From assembly GCF_005434945.1 (NCBI RefSeq), contig NZ_SKCH01000029.1, positions 7,733 through 43,894 of the forward strand: a stretch of 36,162 nt of DNA, in the 5' to 3' direction. This DNA comes from Prescottella subtropica. Its GTDB lineage: Bacteria; Actinomycetota; Actinomycetes; Mycobacteriales; Mycobacteriaceae. The notes beneath the pieces are model-generated. The model was not told where the DNA came from, searched no databases, and worked only from the letters and a program-made list of their open reading frames with translations. This document shows, in pieces, positions 8,346 through 14,502 of this stretch. How positions within the stretch are numbered: the stretch's first letter is position 1; each line of letters starts with the position of its first letter. The position numbers were made by a program, and so were the translations under genes.

Positions 8346-8359
8346 TGGAACACGTTTCA
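8346..8359 (-). promoter_or_regulatory. Candidate KstR operator upstream of the SnoaL-like gene
   Basis: TGGAACACGTTTCA fits the published KstR consensus TnnAACnnGTTnnA at every fixed position. On the minus strand a -10-like TAGGTT (8331-8336) lies ten bases downstream, so a bound repressor would cover the -35 to -10 spacer. KstR is the TetR-family repressor of upper sterol catabolism in mycobacteria and rhodococci; binding here is inferred from the motif alone. Confidence 0.6.
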
Positions 8360-8457
8360 GTTGTTCGCCGGAATCCGGATGAACCGGTCACGGTGAAACG
8401 CGGTAGGGTCGCGGCCCGATACGTCCGACAACACCCACCTACGATCCGGAGGCTCCC

Positions 8458-8565
8458 GTGGAATTCCTCATGAACCTGCTGTACTCGATCGCCGGCAACC
8501 TGTACATCGGTTCCTCGGACGCGCTGACCGGCGGCTCGTCCAAGGGACAGTCGCAGACTCCGTAA
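8458..8565 (+). CDS. 35-residue small protein
   Basis: GTG 8458 to TAA 8563-8565 encodes a 35-residue peptide. Its hydrophobic/amphipathic first half is FLMNLLYSIAGNLYIG and its Ser/Gly-rich second half is SSDALTGGSSKG. A strong ribosome site, CGGAGG, stands five to six bases before the GTG, and a hairpin follows the stop directly, giving it the layout of a complete single-gene unit. I do not recognise a family. The size, absence of a signal peptide and Ser-rich tail are reminiscent of the short cell-wall channel peptides (PorA/PorH) of mycolate-containing bacteria, but that is only a resemblance. It diverges from the SnoaL-like gene and may share the KstR-type operator. Confidence 0.55.
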   Translation: MEFLMNLLYSIAGNLYIGSSDALTGGSSKGQSQTP

Positions 8566-8575
8566 CAGGACGCAC

Positions 8576-8612
8576 ACCGACGGCCCGCACCGGATCGGTG
8601 CGGGCCCGTCGG
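8576..8612. terminator. Hairpin terminator without T-tract
   Basis: The stem ACCGACGGCCCGCACCG pairs with CGGTGCGGGCCCGTCGGT around GAT, with a single-base bulge. It lies just after the 35-residue ORF (stop 8565) and just beyond the stop of the convergent MFS gene (8633). There is no U-run on either side, as is usual for actinobacterial hairpin terminators. Confidence 0.7.
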
Positions 8613-8632
8613 TATGTGCGCAGCAGCAGTCG

Positions 8633-10054
8633 TCAGGCGCGACGCCTCGCCGTGGGGATCAGCCACGCGAGGACGAGGGCGACGACCGCGGCGACGATCG
8701 CGATCACGAACGTCGTGCGGAAGGCGTCCAGTGTCGGGATCGTAGCGGTGCCGATCGTGATCGTCATGCCGGCGAGGACGACGCTGACGACCGCCGCGGC
8801 GGTCGAGGTGCCGATCGAGCGCATCAGCGCGTTGAGACCGTTGGCGGCGGCCGTCTCGGACAGGGGTACGGCACCGACGATGAGGGCCGGCATCGCCGAG
8901 TAGGTCAGGCCGATACCCGCACCGATGATCATCCCCGCGAGCATGATCAGCCACACGGCGGAGGAGAAGGTGTACACGAACAGGTAGCCGCAGCCGAGGA
9001 GGACGGATCCCACCATGAGGGTGAAGCGCGGCCCGCGCCAGGCCGAGATCCTCGCGGACACCGGGGACAGCGCCATCATCACCAGACCGCCGGGGGCGAG
9101 CACGAGACCGGTCGTGACCATCGACAGGCCGAACCCGTAACCGGTGGACTCGGGCGCCATCAGTAACTGGGGGAGCGTCAGCGAGTTGCCGTACATGCTG
9201 AACCCGACGGCGATCGACGCCAGATTCGTGAACAGCACGTGCGGCCGCGCCGACACCCGCAGATTCACCAGGGGGTGCGCGGTGCGCATCTGGAGCACAC
9301 CCCATCCGAGGAACACCACGGCCGACGCGGCCAGCAGGCCCAGCGTCAGGGGAGCACTCCAGCCCCACGTGCCGCCCTTGGTGATGGGGAGCAGCAGCAG
9401 GATCAGGGCCGCGCTGAGGCCGACGGCCCCGACGGCGTCGAACCGGCCGGGGTTGCGTACCGGGGATTCGGGAATGACGATCACTGCGATCACGGTGCAC
9501 ACCAGGCCCAGGCCGGCGGCCATCCAGAACAGCACGTGCCAGTCCGCGACCTGTGCGACCGCCGCCGCGACCGGGAATCCGACCGCGCCACCGACACCGA
9601 GCGTCGCGCTGACGACGGCCATCGCGCCGGCGACCTTCTTCGGGGGGAGTTCGTCCCGCAGGATGCTGATGCCCAGGGGGATGACGCCCACCGACGCGCC
9701 CTGCAGCGCGCGCCCGACGACCAGGGGGATCAGCGAGTTCGCGAACGCGCACACCACCGATCCGACGACGACGAGCAGCAGACTCGCGACCAGGATGCGT
9801 TTCTTGCCGTACATGTCGCCGAGGCGTCCGCTGATCGGGGTGACGACCGCGGCCGCGAGGAGTGTGGCGGTGATCGCCCACGACGCGTCGGCGGGGGTGG
9901 TGGAGAGCAGGTGGGGCAGTTCCGGAATGACCGGGACCACGAGGGTTTGCATGAGGGCGACGACGATGCCGCACAACCCGAGGGTGGCGACGATGGGAGT
10001 GCCGGACCGGGGTTCGGTCGGGGCCGTCGTCGCCGAAGCGACGGATGAGGTCAA
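8633..10054 (-). CDS. MFS drug:H+ antiporter (DHA2/EmrB-QacA type)
   Basis: A 473-residue polytopic protein with roughly 14 hydrophobic helices, the length and helix count of the DHA2 drug efflux family. Motif A-like GRLGDMYGKKRILVAS follows helix 2. GRALQGASVGVIPLGISILRDELPP (motif B region) and GVGGAVGFPVAAAVA (motif C, antiporter type) follow in order. It is predicted to export hydrophobic toxicants in exchange for protons at the inner membrane. The start is TTG 10054: GAGGAG stands six bases upstream and no better in-frame ATG or GTG lies nearby. It is transcribed divergently from a MarR regulator across a region with two perfect palindromes, which strongly suggests MarR control of this pump. 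Confidence 0.87.
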   Translation of the reverse strand: MTSSVASATTAPTEPRSGTPIVATLGLCGIVVALMQTLVVPVIPELPHLLSTTPADASWAITATLLAAAVVTPISGRLGDMYGKKRILVASLLLVVVGSVVCAFANSLIPLVVGRALQGASVGVIPLGISILRDELPPKKVAGAMAVVSATLGVGGAVGFPVAAAVAQVADWHVLFWMAAGLGLVCTVIAVIVIPESPVRNPGRFDAVGAVGLSAALILLLLPITKGGTWGWSAPLTLGLLAASAVVFLGWGVLQMRTAHPLVNLRVSARPHVLFTNLASIAVGFSMYGNSLTLPQLLMAPESTGYGFGLSMVTTGLVLAPGGLVMMALSPVSARISAWRGPRFTLMVGSVLLGCGYLFVYTFSSAVWLIMLAGMIIGAGIGLTYSAMPALIVGAVPLSETAAANGLNALMRSIGTSTAAAVVSVVLAGMTITIGTATIPTLDAFRTTFVIAIVAAVVALVLAWLIPTARRRA

Positions 10055-10080
10055 GTGGTGCTCCTCGGAAAGCGGCAGAG

Positions 10081-10135
10081 AAAGTAATCAACGAAGCAAG
10101 GGTGTGTACGCTACACATCATGTGCAGTGTGCACA
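10081..10135. promoter_or_regulatory. Twin palindromic MarR-type operators in a divergent promoter
   Basis: Two perfect inverted repeats with three-base spacers stand 18 bp apart centre to centre: TGTGTA-CGC-TACACA at 10103-10117 and TGTGCA-GTG-TGCACA at 10121-10135. A TACTTT -10-like element for the MFS gene (minus strand, 10081-10086) would place its -35 over the first palindrome. The second lies 25 bases before the MarR start. The arrangement fits repression of both divergent genes by the MarR protein. Confidence 0.72.
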
Positions 10136-10159
10136 ATACTGGTTGGGAGGATGAACGCC

Positions 10160-10642
10160 GTGCCCGAAGACGCTCGTGTGACAGCCGACATCGAGTTCGA
10201 GCTGACATTGATGTCGCGTTACCACACGATGTCGCGGCAACGGGGCGACCAGAAACTCGAACGATCCGCGTACCTGATCCTGGGTCGACTCGAACTCGAA
10301 CCGCCGATGAGCCTGAAGGAACTGGCGGAGGCGTTCCGCCTGGACATCTCGACGATCAACCGGCAGGTCGGCGCGCTCCAGCGCAACGGATTCGTCGAAC
10401 GTCTCGCGGATCCGGACGGCGGTGTCGCCCGCAAGATCCGGCCCACGGCGAAAGGTCTCACGCAACTACACGAAGACCGTGACCTCAATCGGCACGGTAT
10501 CGGGAGCGTGCTCGAGCGCTGGTCGGGCGACGACATCCGGGACCTGCGCGACCTGCTGACCCGATTCAACCGGGACATCGAACAGATCGAGGGCCAGCTC
10601 TGGCCCCGGCCCGACGCGGCGGGCGGTCAGGACTGCACGTGA
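10160..10642 (+). CDS. MarR-family transcriptional regulator
   Basis: A 160-residue winged-helix protein. The dimerisation helix (TADIEFELTLMSRYHTMSRQ) is followed by KLERSAYLILGRLELEPPMSLKELAEAFRLDISTINRQVGALQRNGFVERL, the typical MarR recognition helix. The wing is ADPDGGVARKIRPTAKG, and C-terminal helices complete the dimer interface. I place the start at GTG 10160 because GGGAGG ends nine bases before it; the in-frame ATG at 10151 abuts that ribosome site directly and is unlikely to be used. It is divergent from the MFS pump and next to two matching palindromes, so ligand-relieved repression of the efflux gene is the likely role. The effector is unknown. Its 3' end overlaps the convergent repeat-protein ORF by 16 bp. 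Confidence 0.87.
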   Translation: MPEDARVTADIEFELTLMSRYHTMSRQRGDQKLERSAYLILGRLELEPPMSLKELAEAFRLDISTINRQVGALQRNGFVERLADPDGGVARKIRPTAKGLTQLHEDRDLNRHGIGSVLERWSGDDIRDLRDLLTRFNRDIEQIEGQLWPRPDAAGGQDCT

Positions 10643-10965
10643 CCCGCCGGCACATCGGTGAGCTCGGATTCGTCCGGGACGACGACGAGCGGCGGACGCT
10701 CGTCGGGGGCATGGCCGACTCCGCGCCACGACAGCAGTGACCACCGGGACAGACCGGACAGGGCCGAACCGATGCTGCCGAACGACAGCGACGACAGCAC
10801 CGACCCGGCCGACCCGATGGATCCGACGGACAGGATCGAGCCGACGCTGCCGACGGACAGGATCGAGCCGACGCTGCCGATCGACAGGATCGAGCCCTCC
10901 GAGCGGATCGACAGGATCGACCGCCGCGAACGACGCGACCGGATCGAACACGTATCTGCGGGCAT
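10627..10965 (-). CDS. Serine-triplet repeat protein (SILSIGSVG repeats)
   Basis: ATG 10965 opens a 112-residue frame. Its central ~55 residues have serine at nearly every third position, organised in nine-residue units (SILSIGSVG, SILSVGSVG, SILSVGSIG); at the DNA level this is a 27-bp tandem repeat. A basic cluster RSRRSRRS precedes the repeats and a polar tail VVVPDESELTDVPAGHVQS follows. There is no clear signal peptide and no known domain. It starts about 48 bases after the Rv1157c-like gene on the same strand and so is probably in its transcript. The opposite strand is also open here, so coding strand was judged from continuity with the upstream gene and from the opposite frame running antisense through a clear secreted-protein gene. 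An alternative start is GTG 11004. The ribosome site is weak. Confidence 0.5.
   Translation of the reverse strand: MPADTCSIRSRRSRRSILSIRSEGSILSIGSVGSILSVGSVGSILSVGSIGSAGSVLSSLSFGSIGSALSGLSRWSLLSWRGVGHAPDERPPLVVVPDESELTDVPAGHVQS
10826..10922 (-). repeat. 27-bp tandem repeat
   Basis: The plus strand carries about three and a half copies of a 27-bp unit containing GACAGGATCGAGCC, the first two nearly identical and the later ones degenerate. On the minus strand it encodes the nine-residue repeats of the Ser-triplet protein. Confidence 0.8.
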
Positions 10966-11013
10966 GCCCCGGTCTACCACGGCCGGACCGGCCGTGACCA
11001 GCACGGAACGGCG

Positions 11014-11769
11014 TCAGGCGACCGCGAACATGCCGATCGTCGGCAGGAAGCTGCACGTGATCGGGGCGGCACCGTCCGGTTCGGTGGTCAGCGACCCCGA
11101 GATCACGGCCAGGACGCGGCCCGGGCCGGTGTTCGCGATCGCGGAGAGCGTGGCCGGGCCGTCCGGGTTGATCCGGGCCTCGGTCGTCAGATTCTGGGTT
11201 TCCCGGCGCCCGTTGTCGACGTTGATCCACGACACCGTCATGCCCTGGTTCGGGGCGGCCTTCGCCGTGCCGAGGGCGGTGAAGACGAATCCGGCCTGGC
11301 CGGCGGCCGGTCCCGGCGGAGGCAGGGTGGCGGGGCCGGGGACCGCGAGGGCGGTGCCGACCGAGTCGCTCGCCGGGGCGATGCAGCCCTTGCCGACGGT
11401 CGGGTAGAGGAACTGGGCGATCGGCGGGCCGTCCTGCGGGATCTCCGGTCCGCCGCCGCCGCTGCCGTCGAGGAACGTGATGACACGCTCGAGCGTCGAC
11501 TTCAACTCCGGCGGCAGGTTGGCGCCCTCGAGCAGGATGCGGGCCTGCGCGAGCAGGTCGGCCTTGGCGTCGACGTCGGTGATGTCGGCCGGGGCCGCGA
11601 CCGCACCCATGATGGCCGGGGCGAGCGAGGCGAGTGCCTCGACCGGCATGCCCTCGGGGAGTCCGGGCGGGGTGGGCTGTGCGGTTGCGGTTGCGGGGAC
11701 TGCGAGCGCAGCCGCGGCCACGACCGCGCACGCGGTGATCACTCGGCGCATTCCTCGGTTACGAATCAC
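11014..11769 (-). CDS. Exported Ala/Pro-rich protein, Rv1157c-like
   Basis: A 251-residue protein with a Sec signal peptide: basic start (RNRGMRR), hydrophobic core (VITACAVVAAAALAVP) and a cleavage site after ATATA before QPTPPG. The mature protein has an N-terminal helical part (MPVEALASLAPAIMGAV, DAKADLLAQARILLEGANLPPELKSTLERVITFLDG). A Pro-rich beta-type domain follows with two cysteines, GKGCIAP and ITCSFLP, that may form a disulfide. It resembles M. tuberculosis Rv1157c, which occupies the same place beside pimE; function is unknown. GTG 11769 is preferred because AAAGGA stands eight bases upstream, whereas ATG 11778 abuts that site. The Ser-triplet ORF follows on the same strand. Confidence 0.75.
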   Translation of the reverse strand: MIRNRGMRRVITACAVVAAAALAVPATATAQPTPPGLPEGMPVEALASLAPAIMGAVAAPADITDVDAKADLLAQARILLEGANLPPELKSTLERVITFLDGSGGGGPEIPQDGPPIAQFLYPTVGKGCIAPASDSVGTALAVPGPATLPPPGPAAGQAGFVFTALGTAKAAPNQGMTVSWINVDNGRRETQNLTTEARINPDGPATLSAIANTGPGRVLAVISGSLTTEPDGAAPITCSFLPTIGMFAVA

Positions 11770-12030
11770 AGTTCCCATCCTTTACGTACGACCCGATCGT
11801 GACCTACGTCGCGTGCAGTCTATGCATGCTGTGACGTCACTGCCATGGCCCCGTGACCATATCCCGTTACTGATGGGGAGTAAGTGAACTTTGATTCAAC
11901 TGTTACGCATGGGCAAAGCATTTTCCGGCAGCTCTTCCCCACGCGTTACGCTGACGCGACTCCGGGTCCGCCCCGCCGTCGCGCCACACTGGGTGCGCCC
12001 AGCCACACGATCACGGGAGAGCACCAGTCA
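11770..12030. other. Divergent intergenic region before pimE
   Basis: This 261-bp non-coding stretch separates the Rv1157c-like gene (minus) from pimE (plus). It is AT-richer than its flanks, as expected for promoters, and holds a perfect 10-bp palindrome GTGACGTCAC (11831-11840). The pimE frame is open back to GTG 11884 with GGGGAG nearby, so part of it could code if that start is used. No RNA gene was seen. Confidence 0.5.
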
Positions 12031-13299
12031 GTGTCGGAGCAGTCACTCGCCGAGCGCGGATTTCGCAGGCACGCCGGGTGGCCCCGGCTCCTCCACTGGG
12101 CCCCCCTGGTCCTCGTCGTGTCGGTCCTGGCGCGGCTGCTGTGGACGATCCTGACGCCCAACGGCCTCAACTTCGTCGACCTGCACGTCTACGTCGACGG
12201 TTCGGCGGCCCTGCTGCGCGGTGACCTCTACGCGTTCACCTACGCCGAGGACACCCCGGACTTCCCGCTGCCGTTCACCTATCCGCCGTTCGCGGCGCTG
12301 GTGTTCCTGCCACTGCACTACCTGCCGTTCGGCCTGGTCGGGCTGCTCTGGCAGGTCGGCACCGTGGCCGCGCTGTTCTTCGTCGTCCGGATCAGCCTCG
12401 AACTGCTGCTCGGCGACACCGCGCGCAGCCGGCACTGGCAGTCGGTCGCCATGTTGTGGACGGCGGTCGGGGTGTGGAGCGAACCGGTCCGCACCACCCT
12501 CGACTACGGCCAGGTCAACGTCTTCCTCGTGCTCGGCGCGATGCTCGCGGTCCGCAGCACCCGGTGGTGGGTGTCCGGCGGCATCGTCGGCGCGCTCGCC
12601 GGCATCAAGCTGACCCCGGCCGTGACCGGGCTGTACTTCCTCGCGCAACGACGGTGGCGGGCAGCGATCTTCTCGGCGGTCGCATTCGCCGGCACCGTCG
12701 CGGTCAGCTACCTCGTGATCGGGTCGCAGGCGCGGGACTACTTCACCACCAAGTTCGGGGACGCCGACCGGATCGGCCCCGTCGGCTCGGCGTGGAACCA
12801 GTCGCTGCGCGGCGCGCTCAGCCGTCTCGCCGGTCACGATGTCGGCACCGGGCCGGTGTGGATCGCCGGCGTCGCACTCGCGGCGGTGCTCGCGTTCGCG
12901 GCGTGGCGGGCACTGGACCGCGGCGACCGACTCGGCACGCTGGTGCTCGTGCAACTGCTCGGCCTGCTGATCTCACCGATCTCGTGGGTACACCATTGGG
13001 TGTGGGTGCTGCCGATGCTGATCTGGTTGCTCCACGGCCCGTACCGGCGACTGCTCGGCACCCGGATCGTCGCCGCGGCCTGGCTCGTCGTCACGGTCGT
13101 CGGGGTGCCGTGGGTGCTGCAGCGACTCGAGGGCGAGGCGATCTCCCGGCCCGGCGGGCTCGCGTGGGCGGGGACGGTGAACGTGCTCGGTGCGCTCGTG
13201 GTGTTCGGGTGGGTGGCGTACGCCGGACGCCGTGCGGCCGCTACGCCGACGCCGCCAGCGTGTCGATCCGCCGCGCCAGTTCCAGATCCGCGGTCGTGA
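12031..13299 (+). CDS. pimE: PimE-type polyprenol-phosphate-mannose-dependent alpha-mannosyltransferase
   Basis: A 422-residue multi-pass membrane protein of the GT-C fold (GT87/DUF2029 type) with about ten or more hydrophobic helices. The first extracytoplasmic loop after helix 1 carries LTPNGLNFVDLHVYVDG. D50 corresponds to the conserved catalytic aspartate of mycobacterial PimE, which adds an alpha-1,2-mannose to Ac1PIM4 on the path to PIM6. Other family signatures are FTYPPFAALVFLPL, DYGQVNVFLV, GIKLTPAVTGLYFL and ISPISWVHHWVWVLP. GTG 12031 was chosen because it begins just before the first helix; GTG 11884 is a possible upstream start. Its neighbours match the mycobacterial pimE locus, and lpqW lies further downstream. 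The 3' end overlaps the convergent pterin dehydratase gene by 59 bp. Confidence 0.85.
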   Translation: MSEQSLAERGFRRHAGWPRLLHWAPLVLVVSVLARLLWTILTPNGLNFVDLHVYVDGSAALLRGDLYAFTYAEDTPDFPLPFTYPPFAALVFLPLHYLPFGLVGLLWQVGTVAALFFVVRISLELLLGDTARSRHWQSVAMLWTAVGVWSEPVRTTLDYGQVNVFLVLGAMLAVRSTRWWVSGGIVGALAGIKLTPAVTGLYFLAQRRWRAAIFSAVAFAGTVAVSYLVIGSQARDYFTTKFGDADRIGPVGSAWNQSLRGALSRLAGHDVGTGPVWIAGVALAAVLAFAAWRALDRGDRLGTLVLVQLLGLLISPISWVHHWVWVLPMLIWLLHGPYRRLLGTRIVAAAWLVVTVVGVPWVLQRLEGEAISRPGGLAWAGTVNVLGALVVFGWVAYAGRRAAATPTPPACRSAAPVPDPRS

Positions 13300-13531
13300 T
13301 CCCGCCCGCGGAATGCGTCGACAGCGTGTACGTCACGGTGCGCCAGCGGATGTCGATGTCGGGATGGTGGTTCAGTGACTCCGCTGCCTCGGCGACCCGG
13401 TCGACCAGGGTGATCGCGGCCGGGAAACCCGCCGATTCGATCGCCCGGACGAGGGAGGCGCCGTCGCGGCGCCAGTGCGGCAGGTCGGTGAGTGCGGAAT
13501 CGATCTCGGGGTCGGACAGCAACTCGGCCAT
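13241..13531 (-). CDS. Pterin-4a-carbinolamine dehydratase
   Basis: A 96-residue protein of the PCD/DCoH family. It has the full signature region SLNHHPDIDIRWRTVTYTLSTHSAGGITTADLELARRID, where the HHP histidines and the later TH histidine form the dehydratase active site. The enzyme dehydrates 4a-hydroxytetrahydropterin after aromatic amino acid hydroxylation. No phenylalanine hydroxylase gene is present here, so the local role is unclear. The same gene sits beside pimE in M. tuberculosis (Rv1159A). ATG 13531 lies only 33 bp from the divergent mutT2 start. The ribosome site is weak (GAGAT). Its last 59 bases overlap pimE tail to tail. Confidence 0.87.
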   Translation of the reverse strand: MAELLSDPEIDSALTDLPHWRRDGASLVRAIESAGFPAAITLVDRVAEAAESLNHHPDIDIRWRTVTYTLSTHSAGGITTADLELARRIDTLAASA

Positions 13532-13564
13532 ATCTCATGATGGTGCGCCGGCGAGGAGGTTGCA

Positions 13565-13957
13565 ATGAGCGGGGAGCGGGAGGTCGTCGCGGCCGCGGTG
13601 ATCCGGGACGGCCGGCTGCTGCTCGCGCAGCGCACCCGGCCGCCGGAGTTGGCGGGTCTGTGGGAACTGCCGGGCGGCAAGGTCGAGCCGGGGGAGACGC
13701 CCGCCGCCGCGCTGCGCCGGGAACTGGTCGAGGAACTCGGTGTCGTGGCGGTGGCGGGGGAGCGGATCGGTGCCGACGTGCCGCTGCGGGACGGTCTGGT
13801 GCTGCGGGCCTATCGGGCCACGCTGGTCGACGGAGATCCCCGGCCGCTCGACCATGCGGCGCTGCGCTGGGTGGACGCCCGGGAACTGCGGGAGATCGCG
13901 CTCGTCGGCAACGATCGTGGCTGGGTGCCGGACCTGGTGGCTCTGCTCGGCGGGTGA
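13565..13957 (+). CDS. mutT2: MutT2-type Nudix hydrolase
   Basis: A 130-residue Nudix protein with a complete Nudix box at residues 38-60 (G38-x5-E44-x7-R52-E53-L-x-E56-E57-x-G-V). The N-terminus VVAAAVIRDGRLLLAQRT and GLWELPGGK are typical of the MutT clade, which removes oxidised or modified nucleoside triphosphates such as 8-oxo-dGTP; mycobacterial MutT2 also acts on CTP and 5-methyl-dCTP. ATG 13565 has the strong ribosome site GAGGAGG. The position between the pimE/pterin dehydratase pair and typA corresponds to Rv1160 in M. tuberculosis. Confidence 0.88.
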   Translation: MSGEREVVAAAVIRDGRLLLAQRTRPPELAGLWELPGGKVEPGETPAAALRRELVEELGVVAVAGERIGADVPLRDGLVLRAYRATLVDGDPRPLDHAALRWVDARELREIALVGNDRGWVPDLVALLGG

Positions 13958-13960
13958 CGC

Positions 13961-14143
13961 TCAGGCCGCGCGGGCCTTCTTCAGGCCCTTCTTGAGTTCC
14001 TTCTTGGTGGCGCCGTCGTTCTCGAGTTTCTTCATCCGCATGATCACGACGGGGCACTTGAGGCAGCGGGTCTTCTTGCGGCAGCACTTCTTCTTGGGCT
14101 TGAGGCCGGACACGTCCTTGGCCTTCACCTTTCCCTTGCCCAT
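13961..14143 (-). CDS. Lys/Cys-rich 60-residue hypothetical protein
   Basis: A 60-residue, strongly basic protein (about one third Lys/Arg) beginning MGKGKVKAKDVSGLKPKKK. Its central cluster CCRKKTRCLKCPVV (a CC-x5-C-x2-C pattern) could bind a metal such as zinc. The C-terminal half is a Lys/Glu-rich helix (KKELKKGLKKARAA). Small proteins of this kind are found in actinobacteria, but I know of no assigned function; nucleic-acid or ribosome association would fit the charge and is speculation. ATG 14143 has GAAGG about 11 bases upstream. It ends three bases from the mutT2 stop (convergent) and diverges from typA. Confidence 0.7.
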   Translation of the reverse strand: MGKGKVKAKDVSGLKPKKKCCRKKTRCLKCPVVIMRMKKLENDGATKKELKKGLKKARAA

Positions 14144-14502
14144 GTGTGCGACCGGCCTTCCTACCCGAACACGACGCCCGAACGACCGCCTCGCAAGTTA
14201 GCGTACCCTCATTCGCGGGTGTCGCCCAGGCGTTTCCGGGCCAGTGGCGGATATCACGATTCGCAGGTCGCGGCCCGGTTTTCCGGGCGGCGATGTGGGC
14301 GGATCCCATCCGGGCAGGTAGGGTATTCGCTGGCCGCAATGCCTCCGTCGGCACAGATGTCGTGATCTTTCCAGCGACGTTCGATGTGCTCCAGACGGGA
14401 GGGATCGCGAATGGGACATCATGCATGCGCGCAGCGGCAGCCATATTGCCGTGCGACACCAATCTCGCGTGGCCCACGTCAGCAGCCAGGAGAACGCCCC
14501 GC
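14144..14502. other. Long typA upstream region
   Basis: These 359 bases hold no convincing gene. The typA frame is open throughout, but the encoded extension looks unlike any TypA N-terminus. Visible elements are a hairpin GCCCGG-TTTT-CCGGGC at 14273-14288 and a possible -10 TAGGGT at 14319-14324. The latter would give typA an untranslated leader of about 170 bases. TACGCT on the minus strand near 14199 could serve the small basic protein gene. Confidence 0.45.

Noticed and set aside
10658-11407. Long plus-strand open frame (249 codons) with DRIEPTLP repeats
   Set aside because: Most of it runs antisense through a clear exported-protein gene with a signal peptide, and the repeat part is explained by the minus-strand Ser-triplet ORF.
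11831-11840. Perfect palindrome GTGACGTCAC between the Rv1157c-like gene and pimE
   Set aside because: A 10-bp palindrome is too short to assign to any regulator, and no promoter element is aligned with it convincingly.
11884-12030. Upstream GTG start for pimE adding 49 residues
   Set aside because: The extension is polar and uncharacteristic. It cannot be fully excluded because GGGGAG lies close by, but the start just before helix 1 fits better.
14146-14502. Open N-terminal extension of typA by 119 codons
   Set aside because: The encoded sequence matches no TypA N-terminus; GTG 14503 has a ribosome site and begins at the conserved position.
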